64,000 bases of DNA from Dolomedes plantarius (GCA_907164885.2 OU015490.1:13521466-13585465); one strand, 5' to 3'. Positions 43,405 through 55,198 are shown, counted from the first letter of the stretch. The notes: generated by a model not told the origin, from the sequence alone. Translations and numbers: made by a program.

Positions 43405-43645
43405 GTTAACCAACACCCCTGGTGGCAGCACCTCAATTTTGACCGAGCACCCCCTGGGAAGGCATCTTGTGGGCTCCTACCTCTCCCCCCTCTCTCTCAC
43501 CTTATATACCGACTTTCCAATCTGCAGATCTAACTTGCTCACATCCTTCGTAGACACTAATGTATTTAATGACGTTCGTCAGGATTTTCACACAGCACCC
43601 CCTGTCCTAAGCCTAACATGATACCACTAGGCTATATCGGACTCA
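43405..43645 (-). repeat. SINE-1 copy d
   Basis: Read on the minus strand: A-box-like TAGCCTAGTGGTATCATG, degenerate B-box, then GGTGCTCGGTCAAAATTGAG of the shared SINE-1 body. More diverged than the other copies. Confidence 0.7.
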
Positions 43646-43919
43646 TAGACAGTAAACTTGAAATTTCGTTACTGTACAACTTCAAGAAACATTTTCTTGG
43701 CTGACGCAGCATTAAAGGTGCACTTACACTACGCTGACGTGTTGTGTTGACACGTCAGCTGACGTGTTACGGAAAAAATTAAACCATTATTTTAAAAAGG
43801 AGTGTGCATACTATGCTGGCGTGTTGTGTCGTGTCGTGACGTGGGAAAACACGCTCCCTGACGCGTCAGTTCCAAATATAAATTCCCAGATCTCGTCAGC
43901 AGGCGTCAGGCCGTCAGCT

Positions 43920-44078
43920 ATGATTACGGAAGAAGAGCTCATCGAGCATGTGAAGAAATACCTTATTTTACTTGACCATTTCTGCAAAGATTACAGAAAT
44001 AAATATGCAGAAATGAAGCATAGAAAGAGATTAGAAAAATCCTGGAAATATCAGGTAATATTTACATTTAATTACTAA
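43920..44078 (+). pseudogene. MADF-domain protein of Harbinger, N-terminal fragment
   Basis: The frame begins MITEEELIEHVKKYLILLDH, then CKDYRNKYAEMKHRKRLEKSW and stops shortly after. This is the start of a MADF (Myb/SANT-like) domain as found in the DNA-binding partner protein of PIF/Harbinger elements. The stop after KYQVIFTFNY could mark a retained intron (GGTAATATTT is a plausible donor after KYQ) or truncation. Confidence 0.72.
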
Positions 44079-44204
44079 TTTATTGCAAACTTAGGCCTTT
44101 TGATTGATTTAACCAATATTTCAAACACTTTAAAAACACGTATATAAAATCAGCATTTTCTTAACATTGTCATAGCATAAAATTTGGTTTCTTTAATAAC
44201 TGGC

Positions 44205-44580
44205 GGTCAAGTTGGCTACTGATGTTGTAAAATGTAAACAAAAGAGGAGGGGGGATTTAACAATATAAACAGTTGTTCGTCCCCTCGGTTTGTTTTCGAT
44301 GTTCGTCTTTTTGATAGCAAAAATAATTTATATGTGCTTATATTATTTACATTTATAAATTTAGTATTTTATTTAAATTTTTCATAGTAATAAAATTGTT
44401 TTTTTTATGAATCAGTAGAAACAGTTGGCTACTGATCTTGTCACATGTAAACAAATGGAGTATGCAACAATACATTATAAACAGGTGTTCGTCCCCTCTT
44501 GTTTTTAAACTTCCATCTTTTAAATAGCAAAAATAGTTTATATGAGCTTAGTTTATGTGTATTTATAAATTTATATATAT
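44205..44580 (+). repeat. Tandem duplication inside the Harbinger element
   Basis: Two ~170-bp copies share GTTGGCTACTGAT.TTGT, ATGTAAACAAA, GTTCGTCCCCTC and TAGCAAAAATA.TTTATATG.GCTTA. Confidence 0.75.
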
Positions 44581-44814
44581 TTTTGATTGATAGTTACTTT
44601 CAATTAAATATTATAGGCAGACAACGGTCTTCGACCAAAAATTACCTACTTATTTGTAGAGTATTTGAATTATTTCAATACTAGGCAGAAAAATTTATTC
44701 ACTACAGGTTACTTATTTACATTCTTTAACAACTCAAAATTATAGCAACAAAAATGATAAATTTTTGTACAAAAACAGTAATAAAAATGTTTACAAAAAA
44801 TATTAATGGGTCAT

Positions 44815-45278
44815 TCTGCCTTTATGAATGCTTTCCCATTGCCATGAACAGCTTGCAGCCCCTTCAGGAGAAACGAAGTATTTTTTGAACTTCTCCCTGA
44901 CTAGTCCAGTTTCACGAACATTATTTCAGCGAATCGCGTCCACATTTCGAAAACTTCTTATTTCCTCATCTCTTACTTGCACTTCCTGTTCAAAACGTGT
45001 AATTGTTTTACAACTTCTGAGCATGTTCTGAAGACAGCATGCTGCTAAAACTATATAATCACAAGTTTCCGGTTGAGTTTCTATGGGTTTCAGAAACACT
45101 CTCCATCTTCCTGCTAATATGCAAAATGCATTTTCTACTGTGCGTCGTGCTCTTGAATGCCTGTAGTTATAATTTTTTTTCTTCGTCGCTCTGTATTGAA
45201 TTCTTGCTATAAAGATGCAGCAAGTATGTTTTTAATGTGAAAGCCTCATCAGCAACAATAAATCGATCGGCCACTATT
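44815..45278 (-). pseudogene. HARBI1-like Harbinger transposase, C-terminal fragment
   Basis: Minus-strand frames read FIVADEAFTLKTYLLHLYSK, then NYRHSRARRTVENAFCILAG, then RWRVFLKPIETQPE and DYIVLAACCLQNML, ending near YFVSPEGAASCSWQWES. These match the DDE_Tnp_4 domain of Harbinger transposases: ADEAF (catalytic D) and SRARR-x-VENAF. There is a frameshift at an A-run (about 45175) and a TGA near 44926. The N-terminal part of the domain is missing. Confidence 0.82.
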
Positions 45279-45484
45279 TATAGGGTGCACACATATTATT
45301 TATAGGGTCCACCCGCAACAATATGCACCTTGTGGGAACCAAACAACGGGCATGAATTCGTCACGACACGACACGTCAGCGTAGTGTGCACACACCGCCT
45401 GACGCTGACGTTTTCCCACGTCAGCTGACGTTGTCGTCAGCGCGTGTCAACACGTCACGTCAGCGTAGTTTGAATGCAGCTTAA

Positions 45485-45841
45485 CGCTGTAGCGTCACGA
45501 TAAGTAGGTAAGGCGATTCTCTCTGAGGCGTTGCTACAAATTACTACCATGGGATCCATAACAAAGAAAGACAGAGTTCTAATTAACAAACGAAGGCCAA
45601 ATTTTTAAAACAAAAACTCAACAATTTATTAACAAAAAAATTAACATTTAAACAGTGCAACATATTCAATTAAAATCCCGTGCAGATTCGCAATGTACGG
45701 AGCCTAAAACCCACATCCGCACAGGCCGCGTTCTCTAGCGTATCTCTCCAATGTCTGGATTTTCAGACGGGGTGGAGGGACCAGCAGATTATCGGCTGAC
45801 AGCTCTTCTTAGACGCCGAACTTTATTACATTGCAGAAACG
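45485..45841 (-). other. Probable 3' UTR of a host gene
   Basis: Downstream (minus strand) of the terminal exon at 45842-45973. It has an AATAAA about 14 nt after the stop codon and another near 45624 (TTGTTAATAAATTGTTGAG). It is GC-richer than its surroundings around 45690-45800. Confidence 0.45.
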
Positions 45842-45973
45842 TTAAGATGACAGCTTTACTGGCTGCATCTGTGGGGAAAAAACGGTTTTAATTCCTTCAC
45901 TTGTTCCGAACTGGTGGAACCGAGCAACACATTCCTTAAAAATTCGCAGCTGTGTTTCAAGCTCTTGTGGGGT
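45842..45973 (-). CDS. Candidate 3'-terminal coding exon of a host gene, product unknown
   Basis: On the minus strand a strong 3' splice site (CTTATTTTTTCCTTAG) is followed by 43 codons and TAA. The peptide starts TPQELETQLRIFKECVARF and ends TVFSPQMQPVKLSS. It has balanced, non-repetitive composition with charged helical character, unlike AT-noise frames nearby. A poly(A) signal lies about 14 nt after the stop and a second one further on. The exon length is 132 nt with the stop; the phase of the splice site is inferred from the open frame. I do not recognise the family. Upstream exons should lie at higher coordinates on the minus strand, beyond the mariner at 46964-48268, but I could not identify any. 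Confidence 0.5.
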   Translation of the reverse strand, partial: TPQELETQLRIFKECVARFHQFGTSEGIKTVFSPQMQPVKLSS

Positions 45974-46961
45974 CTAAGGAAAAAATAAGACCATTTTTCC
46001 AGTACGCTACAACGCACTTGTTTGTAAAATCAAAATTATTATTTATGTATAAAATAGCGTTTGGTTTCAAAGAATAATCTATGCTTATTAGTGTACTATT
46101 TCCTTTAAATATTTACGATATTTCCGTCCTTTTTTAATGGAATCAATCTTGCAAGTTCAGATACGCAAGTGCCGTTCGATTCCAGATTATATTTTTTGAA
46201 ATAATTGGATGGACATTTATTTACATTACGTTAGTAATCTAAGAATCTACAAATTTAATGCTTTGTTATGAATTAAATAATTTTTAGAGGTAAGTCACAG
46301 TGTTCATCCCATAATTTATTCCGAGAGAAATCTTAAATATTTTTAAATGGATAAAACTATTGTTTCTTGTACTATAACCATTAGAATCAAGCACACTTAG
46401 TTCCGATTTTGTTACATTCAGAATAGTAAAAATATTTTCACATAAGTATTTACCCAAGGACAAATCGTTTAATGATGGTTATTAATTTAAATTGCTTAAA
46501 AGTAGATTTTAGTCTTATTTAATACCATGTGATTTGCCTAAAGAAAATAAATAGTCTTTTGTGCAATTGGATTTTAGAAAATTTTATATTTTAAATATCT
46601 CTACCGCTTTAACTGTTTATAGAATTACCTGTCTAAACGCAAATATTTGTAGATGAGCTTCAAGTGAAAGGCAAGTGGACAGACAGATCAGTAAAATTAG
46701 ATTCCACGTGGAGGTCCTTTCCAAGTGAATTCATTTATAGAATAAATTATCCAAATCGTTATTCCTCTACAACCGAAAACCTAACCTTAACTTTGTCACA
46801 AAGGCTAACAAAAAATTAAAAGTTCACACTAAAGATTCCTATTTACTTTAAATTGATCCTATGCTTACTGAAAAGTCATACACTGAAAAAAAAACTTAAA
46901 ATCTGATCTTGCTTACCTTTATTTTAACGAAATCAAACGTGAAGGTGGAAATTCTATTATC
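45974..46961 (-). other. Presumed intronic or intergenic AT-rich sequence
   Basis: Nothing recognised besides the splice acceptor at its left edge. Confidence 0.35.
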
Positions 46962-48270
46962 TACAGGGTGGCTAATAAATACTGTGACAAATATCGAATC
47001 ATTTAATTACACACAGATGAAATAGAAAATGAAAAATACAACAATATTATGAACATTATACATGAAAGTTTACCATGAAATAATTTTACTCGAATCGACC
47101 GCCATCTTTATCGATTACTAAAGATAATCTCTTACGCCACTGTCCTATTGCGGCACGAATCATTTTATGAGGTAATTTGTACCATTCACTCCGTATGGAA
47201 GCTTTGAGGGAGTCCAAACTTCTGTGCTGCTTAGCATTTACTTTAGACTCTAAAATCCCCCAAATGCAATAGTCTAAAGGATTTAGATCTGGTGAAGAAG
47301 GTGGCCAATCTTCTTGCTTGATAAACTTCGGGCAATTGGCATGGAGCCATTCCTGTGTTGTTTTGGATCGGTGGGACGGTGCAGAATCTTGCTGAAATAT
47401 CCAATTCTTTTTGGGATACAATCTGTTAGCATGTGGTAATAAACGTGTAGCCAATACTTCCTGTTTGTAATATTCAGCATTGATTTTTACCCCTTTATCG
47501 ATGAATTTCAGAGGCAGTTTTCCATTGTGTGATACTGCAGCCCAAACCATAACAGAATTCTTGTTCTGAAAGCGTTTAACAGTTCAAAGGTTTTCAGGTA
47601 TATCCTCGAAGGTTGCTGAATATACAACATCATTTTCAGCATTATAACTTTGTTCTGTACAAAACAGCTTCTCATCAGAGAAAATTATTTTTTCAACACT
47701 TTTGCTACCGTGCCGGTTCAGCAATTTCTTACATCTTTGTAACCTTTTTACTATTTGTGCAGTAGTCAAACCTTGAACTTTTCTTTTGCGATAAGGGCAA
47801 AAACCCAGGTCTTCATTTATGATAAGTTGCATAGTTCTGCGACTGATGTTCTCTTCTGCAGCCATTTTATTTGCAGAACGTTGTGGATTTCTTCGTATCT
47901 TTTCACGAATTCTTTTGATACGTTCTTTTGTACGAATAGTGCGTGGACGACCGGACCTTGGTCGATCTTTACATCTATTGGTATCCAATAATCGATTTAT
48001 AGTCCTATATATAAACGTCCTATTAAAACCAAGGCATTTTAATTGCTTAAATATTTTACCTGCAGAAAATCCGCGATCAAAAAGCTGTTTAACCACTAAC
48101 CTTTTGGCTTCCATCTTTAAAAATATTCTACATGTATTACTTTAAACAAAAATTGTCTGCGTTTACAAAAAGTTGCCAATCACACAAATAGATAGATAAA
48201 TTGTTTTTCCAAACTATTAAAATTAACTCTTATTTTTTGGAGTGTTACAGTATTTATTAGCCACCCTGTA
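46962..48270 (-). mobile_element. DD37D mariner-type transposon, nearly complete, TA TSD
   Basis: The element (46964-48268, 1305 bp) is bounded by TA on both sides. Its perfect 22-bp terminal inverted repeats begin CAGGGTGGCTAATAAATACT. It carries a single transposase gene in the usual orientation with one in-frame stop. Size, TIR and TA target fit the IS630-Tc1-mariner superfamily. Confidence 0.95.
47086..48114 (-). pseudogene. DD37D mariner transposase with a single nonsense codon
   Basis: Frames of 176 codons (48114-47584) and 154 codons (to 47086) are in the same phase, separated by a TGA at 47584-47586; conceptual length is about 342 residues. The N-terminus has a helix-turn-helix (QLFDRGFSAGKIFKQL) and an arginine/proline linker (RPRSGRPRTIRT). 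Catalytic residues are visible: FSDEKLF (first D), FQQDSAPSHRS (second D) and SPDLNPLDYCIW (third, D of LDY). I count 37 residues between the second and third aspartates, the DD37D signature of maT-like elements. The intact remainder suggests recent inactivation. Confidence 0.9.
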
Positions 48271-48847
48271 TATATTTAAGTTGCTAAGCCAACTTTTTGG
48301 GCAGTCCGTAAGAGAAAACTACTGCATAAATTTACTTCATTTTGGTCTTAAACGAAAGATTGTAATCTGTAGATTTGTCAAATTTGGTTTCTGTAACCGG
48401 AATTTCTATTAAGTAACGACAATTTACAATTAAAAAATTTATTTCTGCGCATGCTCAGTGGCATGTTTTAAGGATAAATACGTTTATTCCGAGGAGTTTC
48501 TCTAGATCTCTCTCTGCCATTTTTATTTTTATGATAATTGTGTTTGTGAAATATAAGATTAAACCTGATGGAAATTGTTTATTTCACGCTGTTTAATAAG
48601 CGATAATTTACAATAAAAAAAATTGCTTTCTGCGCATGCTCAGTGACATTTTTAAATCTGGCTTTAGATACTCACTAAGCACGAGGTCGCTTAAACACAT
48701 TAATTTGTTTCTGCGCATTATTATGATTTTCAACATTTGGCAATAATGTGTTCAGTATTAGTACATTTGTGTATTAGTACATTTATTTACTTTTTAGCCG
48801 TCATGTTTTAACGAGTACCAACTAGTTTTAAATGATTTCACAAAACG
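48271..48847. other. Unassigned AT-rich sequence
   Basis: Contains two similar motifs (TTTCTGCGCATGCTCAGTG near 48445 and 48630), probably a small local duplication. Nothing else recognised. Confidence 0.4.
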
Positions 48848-49321
48848 GTCGACTTCAGAGGCGTATTTAGAAACTTTGCGGCCCTAGGCCAAAATTCTTT
48901 TGGGACCCTCCCCCTCCAAACCCCCTCCGATTCATTTAAAAATATAAATTTTTACCATACATGTGATTACCCATTAAGGATGTACATTTTCCGTTTACCT
49001 GAAAAAAATTGTTGTTGCATTGTTATCACACTTTACTGTATCTAAATCTAATTTACTAAATCTAATTTACCAACTTATGAGATTATAGGTTGATCTGAGC
49101 TTCTTGTTATGTTATAAATAATGTTCATTATAAATATTACTATTTATATTTAATAAAAACAGTTTTCACTATTTTTATTTTAAAACAAAGAATTTTTTAT
49201 TTATAAATATTTTAGATCAGTGAATAAATCACAGGGTAAAATATTTTTTTCTTCACGGGTCTGCGGTTCCCTAACCCTGCGGTTTAGCTGGTTTAGTCCT
49301 AAATCCTCCACTGGTCGACTT
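48848..49321. mobile_element. hAT-type MITE with 8-bp TSD GTCGACTT
   Basis: The element (48856-49313, 458 bp) starts CAGAGGCGTATTTAGAAA and ends GTCCTAAATCCTCCACTG, flanked by GTCGACTT on both sides. Its right ~220 bp together with the flank is duplicated at about 50008-50308. Confidence 0.85.
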
Positions 49322-50308
49322 TTTTAGCTTATAGGTGGACACTAGTTACAAATTTGTTCCTTTACATATCGCACCTCTGCTAGAGTGTTACATCTCAAAA
49401 TAGCCGTATTTTCAGGAAGAGCTAAAGAAGATATATGTCGAAATTTCATTTCTTGTTTTATAAATGCTTATTGTTCGAAACTTATCGTTCGAATCACTTC
49501 AGAAGGCAAAAATATATACTATTAAAGTTGTTTTCAATTTTTAAAGCATGTTTTGAATTTTAATTACAAGATATAACCCTCTTCTAGTAACCTCATTTTG
49601 TTAACGTGTACTGAAAAGCTTGAGGAAATACTGTCATATCTCTATGCTAATGCACAATCTATTTAAACTTTTCACAATACAAAGAAAAAACCTTGATAAC
49701 ATGAACAACAGGTTAGAAAAAAAGTACAAATTTTTTTCCAAATAAAATTTAATGAACATTTTTGTTACAGGAACATTTTAATACAACAACATTAGGCACT
49801 GACAAAAATCTTATTTTCATTCTTCGCGCATGAGCATGTTGCCCCTTCTAGTTATGGAAGAGGGTAATAAGCGTCAACTAGGAAATAGTTTTGGTACTAG
49901 GCTTATAACATTATTCGAGTGTGAGAAGCACTTCTCATAGAGAATTGTGGTGCAATTATCTCAAAAATCGAAAATTTCGGAGATGTAACACTCTTCTAGG
50001 TGCAATATGTTGATCCGAGCTCCTTGTTATAAATAATGTTCATTATAAATGTTACTATTAATATTTGATAAAAACAGTTTTCACTATTTTTATTTTAAAA
50101 CTAAGAACTCTTTTTTTGTTTATAAATATTTTAGATCAGAGAATAAATCACAGTGTAAAATATTTTTTTCTTCACAGGCCTGCGGTCCCCTAACTCTGCG
50201 GTCTAGCTGGTTTAGTCCTAAATCCTACACTGGTCGACTTCTTTCTGAGAAACCAGATTTTTGCTTATAGGTGGACACTAGTGACAAATTTGTTCCTTTA
50301 CATATTTC
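49090..50308 (+). repeat. Local duplication (two ~290-bp copies) around an inverted-repeat insert
   Basis: The segment at 49090-49366 recurs at 50008-50308 (GAGCT.CTTGTTAT, CACTATTTTTATTTTAAAAC, GCTTATAGGTGGACACTAG). The duplicate includes the 3' half of the 48856-49313 MITE plus its TSD and flank. Between the copies (about 49367-50007) lies sequence with inverted ends: GCACCTCTGCTAGAGTGTTA on the left and, read from the other strand, GCACCTAGAAGAGTGTTA on the right. Confidence 0.7.
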
Positions 50309-51195
50309 CAGGGAGGGTATGAGATTGAAAGAGAATTTCGAAATTCATAGTTTAATAATTTTAGAAGAATGAATAATCCAAAAAATACAATGCAAGACAA
50401 GGCGATATCGGCTTATTAGAGTTCCGAGTAACAAATTTCTCACTTTACTTTCTATCGAAAGAGGGTATGGGATCGAAACAAGATTTTCAAAGTTCTAAAA
50501 GTAAAATATTTCAGAAAAAACGATTCAAAAGGGAAAAAACTTGCGTTAAGAGCATTATTGCCGCTAGGAAGAGGTTCTAATGATTTGAGGTAAAAGGCTA
50601 GATCTATTTTTGAGTGTTTTTTAATAGAAGACGTTTTTTGAACTAAAGTCCAATTCAATGGCTTTCAGATTTCTCGAGAAATAGTCTACAACAGGGATAA
50701 AAAAAGGAATGATACTGTATCGGCAACTATACTAATTTTTAATTATAATTCTTAATATATATTTATTAATTCTAGACAATATATGATTCATCTAATATTT
50801 TCTTGCAGCTGTCTTCCGGTTGAAAGATTAATTTTAATTATTTTATTTTGTGAAAAATGGCATTATTTTGGTCGAGGTAAAAAAGGAACAAGACCGAAGA
50901 GTTGGTCCTAAAATGCTATGACAACCAGTCCTGGCTGAGTCCAGACTTGTCCTGGCTGAGTCCAGGCTGAGTCTTGACTTCTTAAAACAATGAGAGATGA
51001 TTAATATCTATTTTTAATGTTCAGTAAATCGATATTACATTTTTCCTTATTATAACAAAATAGCCTTTGGACCATCATCGTTGATTTCAGAACGCCCATC
51101 AAAACTAGCAGTTGCTGGCAAATACTCTTTGCTGAAGCAGTATTCTATGACAACGCCTCTTTGGAAATCTCTAAATTCGACATTACGGGCCAAAG
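50309..51195. other. AT-rich sequence, nothing recognised
   Basis: A short internal repeat (CTGGCTGAGTCCAG, 50931-50970) is the only visible structure. Confidence 0.4.
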
Positions 51196-51430
51196 CGTCG
51201 CAGGTAGCCTAATGGTAGCACGTCGAGCTTGGGACTGGGGGTGCTCGATTCAAAACCCTACGAACGCCATTTAATACCTTCATGTCTAGGCCGGATGTTG
51301 GCACATTAAATTCGTAGACCCGAAGGTCTTTCTATGAGGTGAAAGAGGGTGGGAGTAGTTACGAGCCCCCAGATGTCACCCCTTGGGATGCTCGGAAAAA
51401 TCTGAGGTGGCACCAGGGGATGCTGTTAGT
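51196..51430 (+). repeat. SINE-1 copy c
   Basis: A-box-like CAGGTAGCCTAATGGTAGC near 51201, degenerate B-box GCTCGATTCAAAACCC near 51244, then TCTAGGCCGGATGTTGGCAC and the shared body, ending after GAGGTGGCACC. Confidence 0.82.
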
Positions 51431-51849
51431 TCACCTATACGTACCTGGGATTATTTAGTACCAAGACAGCTGCACCACCGAGACGGAGGTAAGCAATATA
51501 TTTTTGCTATCTTCACATCATTAACACCACTCAAGGACAGAATTTTTTTGGCTATCGAATAATAAGTACCTTTTTCAGAAGCCTATAAAGTTAAGTCCAT
51601 ACTCTGATGTAAATCGTTGCAATTATGCAATTCAAACACAGGAGCAAGTACTTGAAGATAACGGTAAATCGTTTAGTGTTGTTTTATGACACACAAAGTA
51701 AAGTAAATGGGCCAGTGACAGTCTAACTGCTGTCGAAGTAAGTACCTGTGAACTATTGAACAATTACTTTAAGTTTTTCCTGTAATAAAAAAATAATTTG
51801 AAGAGTGAATTTGATGTCATTACTTTTTTTCACTTGCAAAATTAGTTAA

Positions 51850-52430
51850 GTCCCTAAGTTTCGCAAAAATTGTTATAATAAGGATTACCCCAAGGATATT
51901 GTATCTTAAAGATTTTATATGTCGTCAGATGAAAGCTACATCTTCCAATACTACAATCTACAATTTTAGATATTTTATACGCGGTTTCGAAGGATAAAAT
52001 ATTAAAATCTCTTCTAATGGTTTTTCGGATAAATCCCGAAACGCGCGGCAAATACTCCTAAGTGTTTTGCTCTGGACTACCTCCAATTTATTAATATTAG
52101 TTTTCTCAGTGTAGAATAAAACGGGAATAGCATAAAGGACAAAGGGACGAGACGAATGATTTGTTTAAATAATAGGACTCTATTTTCAATTGAAAGGTGG
52201 TTGCCGTAAATTAATGTACGGTTTTGCAGGGTGACTGCATTGCTTTTATTAGATAAAAGTGTACAATATTTTGAGTGAGATTTATGTTATGTCGCTCATT
52301 GCAACCTATTACTGATATACGAGGACCAGTATAAATTTCTTTTATTACTTGGAAAATTAATTTATCATTTAGTTTATTACAATTTAGTGTTTTGATTACT
52401 GCTATTTCTAGAGTATTTAGGACTTTCAAA
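51850..52430 (-). pseudogene. Jockey-type LINE reverse transcriptase, C-terminal fragment
   Basis: Minus-strand frames resemble the thumb region of Jockey-like reverse transcriptases: SIENRVLLFKQIIRLVP, then after a one-base frameshift VLYAIPVLFYTEKTNINKLE and VVQSKTLRSICRAF. The pattern (KxxLLY/F-K-x-IIRP... TNINKLxxxQxKxLRxI) is characteristic. Upstream matches near 52200-52400 are weaker and broken. The FADD-type polymerase core is not present. Confidence 0.65.
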
Positions 52431-53633
52431 ATTAAATCTGATGGACCATAGAACCATAGGACTATAGGAACATGTGATTAACTGCATTTCCTAGGCCATC
52501 GCCTTCTAATGCAGATATTTCATGAGATTGTCAACGAAGAGAGAAAGTTCCACCGAAATGAGAAAAGGAATGTTCGTAGTTATCATCTTCAGTAACGTGA
52601 AATTGCAACACAAAAGTGAAGCAGTGAGGTACAATAAGGAACCAATTATTTTGATCAGGATTATTGTTTATAGTGGTTAATTTTACTATGCATCTGTTAC
52701 ATTTAAAAAAGTCTCAGACAACTTGTTACACTCCACAAAAATATCACATGAATTACAATCGCCAATGAAGGTAAATTTTTAATCAACAGAATGGAAAATT
52801 AAAAAACTAATACTTCATTATATATGTAAGTATAGCACATCTTTTGTTCATTAAGCGATTTCCCCTAGAACAATAATTTCAGTGATAAGGTGCAGAAAAG
52901 TTCTGGCTGACTGAAATACCATTTTTATTGGATTATTGTATCAGAATTTATGTAGCTGTAAATAGTGGACACATTTTCTCCATAGCTTAACACTGAGGTG
53001 AGAGAATGTACTAAGTTAGTACACAGCTGCCTTAAGGTCCGCCTATCAAGGCAGGCTGTGTGCATTTTCTCCATAGGACCAGGAATAGTGGCTAAATTAC
53101 ACTTTCTGGGCCAGGTTTTCAGAGAGTAAGTCAAGGTCAAGATCAAGGTAGTTCGTTTCGCGAGGGACCTGGCTAGAAACTGTAAGAGAGTTCTACCTTA
53201 AACCTCGGACGGTAAGGATAAATAAAACATATACATGGGTTTCGAAAATAAAGAATGCCAAGAGGCAACAGAATTTGGGGGAGGTTGAAAACACGCGGTA
53301 TCTGCGTAAATCTGATAAACTGTCCAGGCAGATACAAGTGCGGGAAAAACGGTTGCCACAAGATTTTGTGGCAAAACGAAAACGAAAATAAACCTTGACG
53401 ATGATAAAAGCCGGGAGAAATTAAAATTTAAATCTTAAAGCGGGTAACCATCAATTGGACTTGAAGTAAAGAAACGAAGGAAACTTATTGGAGGGCTCAG
53501 GATCCGTGAGCTCGATGCCTTCAGAGGAATTTACCGAAGTGAGTCAGCATAGGGCATGAGTATGCATTTTGGCATTTTCTTGCGCGGTAAATCTTGCACC
53601 TTGCACCACAATGCATGACAGAACAGTGGTGCG
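52431..53633. other. Unassigned sequence
   Basis: A moderately GC-rich segment at about 52970-53170 has a 73-codon minus-strand frame containing TWPRKCNLATIPGPMEKMHT; I cannot assign it. No SINE or TIR boundaries were found. Confidence 0.3.
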
Positions 53634-54464
53634 CAAACCGTTGGTCGCGACCTACCGAGGGGTCGCAAAAAAAAAATTGGAGAGTTTGCGGATAGGTTGA
53701 AGTAAATTTATATCATTGAATTATTAAATTTAAAAGTATGCTTTAAATTTTCTATAGCGATAACATTTTTATTTTTATTTTTTTTTATATAATACGATAT
53801 TGTTATATAACTATAATATGATATGATATTGTTATATAAGGTGTCAGTCTTCCAATGCTATACTCACATTGCTTACATTCACTTCTACCTAGCTGTGTAA
53901 GAATGGCTTTTCAAAATGAATTGCTGTAAAAACCATGCAACAATCATGACCTAAGCCGGAAGATGATGCAACAAGAGCACTCTGAAATATTTCAACTGAT
54001 ATTGAACAAATATTGTTCAAAGTACAAGCTCTACCTTCCCGTTATTTTTTTTTCTATTTCAGTTTTATATAAATAAATGCAGCTCTTAATTTTCAGTGTC
54101 TTAATATGAAGCATATTATTTTTAAATCATGCTCTTTTACCGTAATGAAACACAAATACATATTGATATTTCAATATGAAGTTTTGGTTGCACGAGAATT
54201 GGCAAAAAGTCATGCATTGTAGAAGGTGATACTTTTTTTATTGTTAATAGGCAAAGTAAATATACACCCACAATCTACAGTCCATTGATTTTTAAAATTG
54301 TTTGTAAAAATTTGCATATTTTTTTTAACATTTTTCTAAATTAGAAAAAAAAAATCGCTACTGCCAAAATATGTTCATTGGGGGTCGCGTTATTTTATTT
54401 ATTTTATTTATCTATTTTTTTTTAAGAAAGTGGGTCGCTGTGGTAAAAAGTTTGCTCATCACTG
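53634..54464. mobile_element. hAT-like element, TSD not preserved
   Basis: Ends form an inverted repeat: CAGTGGTGCGCAAACCGTTG and, from the other strand, CAGTGATGAGCAAACTTTTT, with GGTCGCGACC/GGGTCGC blocks nearby. The 8-bp flanks (TGACAGAA and TTCTCTGG) do not match, so the copy is old or rearranged. No transposase recognised. Confidence 0.6.
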
Positions 54465-55198
54465 TTCTCTGGTATAGAACTGATATAAAGTTTTGGTTGC
54501 ATGAGAGTATCGGTCATGAACAGTATGCATTTTGTTATTTAACGTCAAACTTGCCCTCTGAACGTATTGATAAAGGGGCTATATGTTGTCACCTACATCT
54601 GCAATAATACATTCCACAGTGTTTATTTGAATTTATATTTTCAGAGGAATTTTAAAAAACAATGTTTATTATTTTATCACTTTTCTCCACATTTTGTTTT
54701 ATGGATTTAACCGATTTGGCGAGTGGCTATTTAGTAAAGAAAAAAATAAAAAGATGACGTAACGAAGGATTTTTCATTCGCTCGAAAGATGGCAGAACTG
54801 CAATGTAAAATGAACTCATTCTGTGAACCTTAATGATCAATAAAGTAGGAAATATAGTAAAATAAAATGGAAATAGCTTAATATCTCGTGATCCGATTTT
54901 AAAGAAACATGTTTTACTCTGTTTAAGTGATAACGAATTCTTACATAAATACGCAATAGTTCGTAGGTTTTCTGTTCATAATTAAAATTTAGCAAATTAT
55001 TTAGATTATGTGTACGTAAGTTTTTTTCTATAAACCAAAAAGGTCGCTCCTTTGAAATAAGAGTAACTTATCTCCAATAAAAACTTAAAACGTCTTCAAA
55101 AGGGAGTTTTGTGGTGGTTCGAGACATAATATTTTTTTTTTAATTGCACATGGTTCGAAAGAATCACCCCCCCCCCTTAAATATTCTGCCTACAAAGA
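54465..55198. other. AT-rich sequence, nothing recognised
   Basis: No feature recognised. Confidence 0.4.

Larger units (their letters stand above)
43713..45484. mobile_element. PIF/Harbinger transposon with TAA TSD, degraded
   Basis: The element (43716-45481, 1766 bp) has TIRs starting AGGTGCACTTACACTACGCT on the left and, from the other strand, AGCTGCATTCAAACTACGCT on the right, flanked by TAA. GACGTG/CACGTCAG-rich subterminal repeats lie at both ends. It carries a MADF-like gene fragment (plus) and a HARBI1-like transposase fragment (minus), the usual two-gene arrangement. A ~170-bp block in the middle is duplicated in tandem (about 44205-44365 and 44420-44580). Confidence 0.88.

Noticed and set aside
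53634..54464. Complete hAT element with TSD
   Set aside because: Inverted ends are clear but the 8-bp flanks do not match, so only a tentative element is listed.
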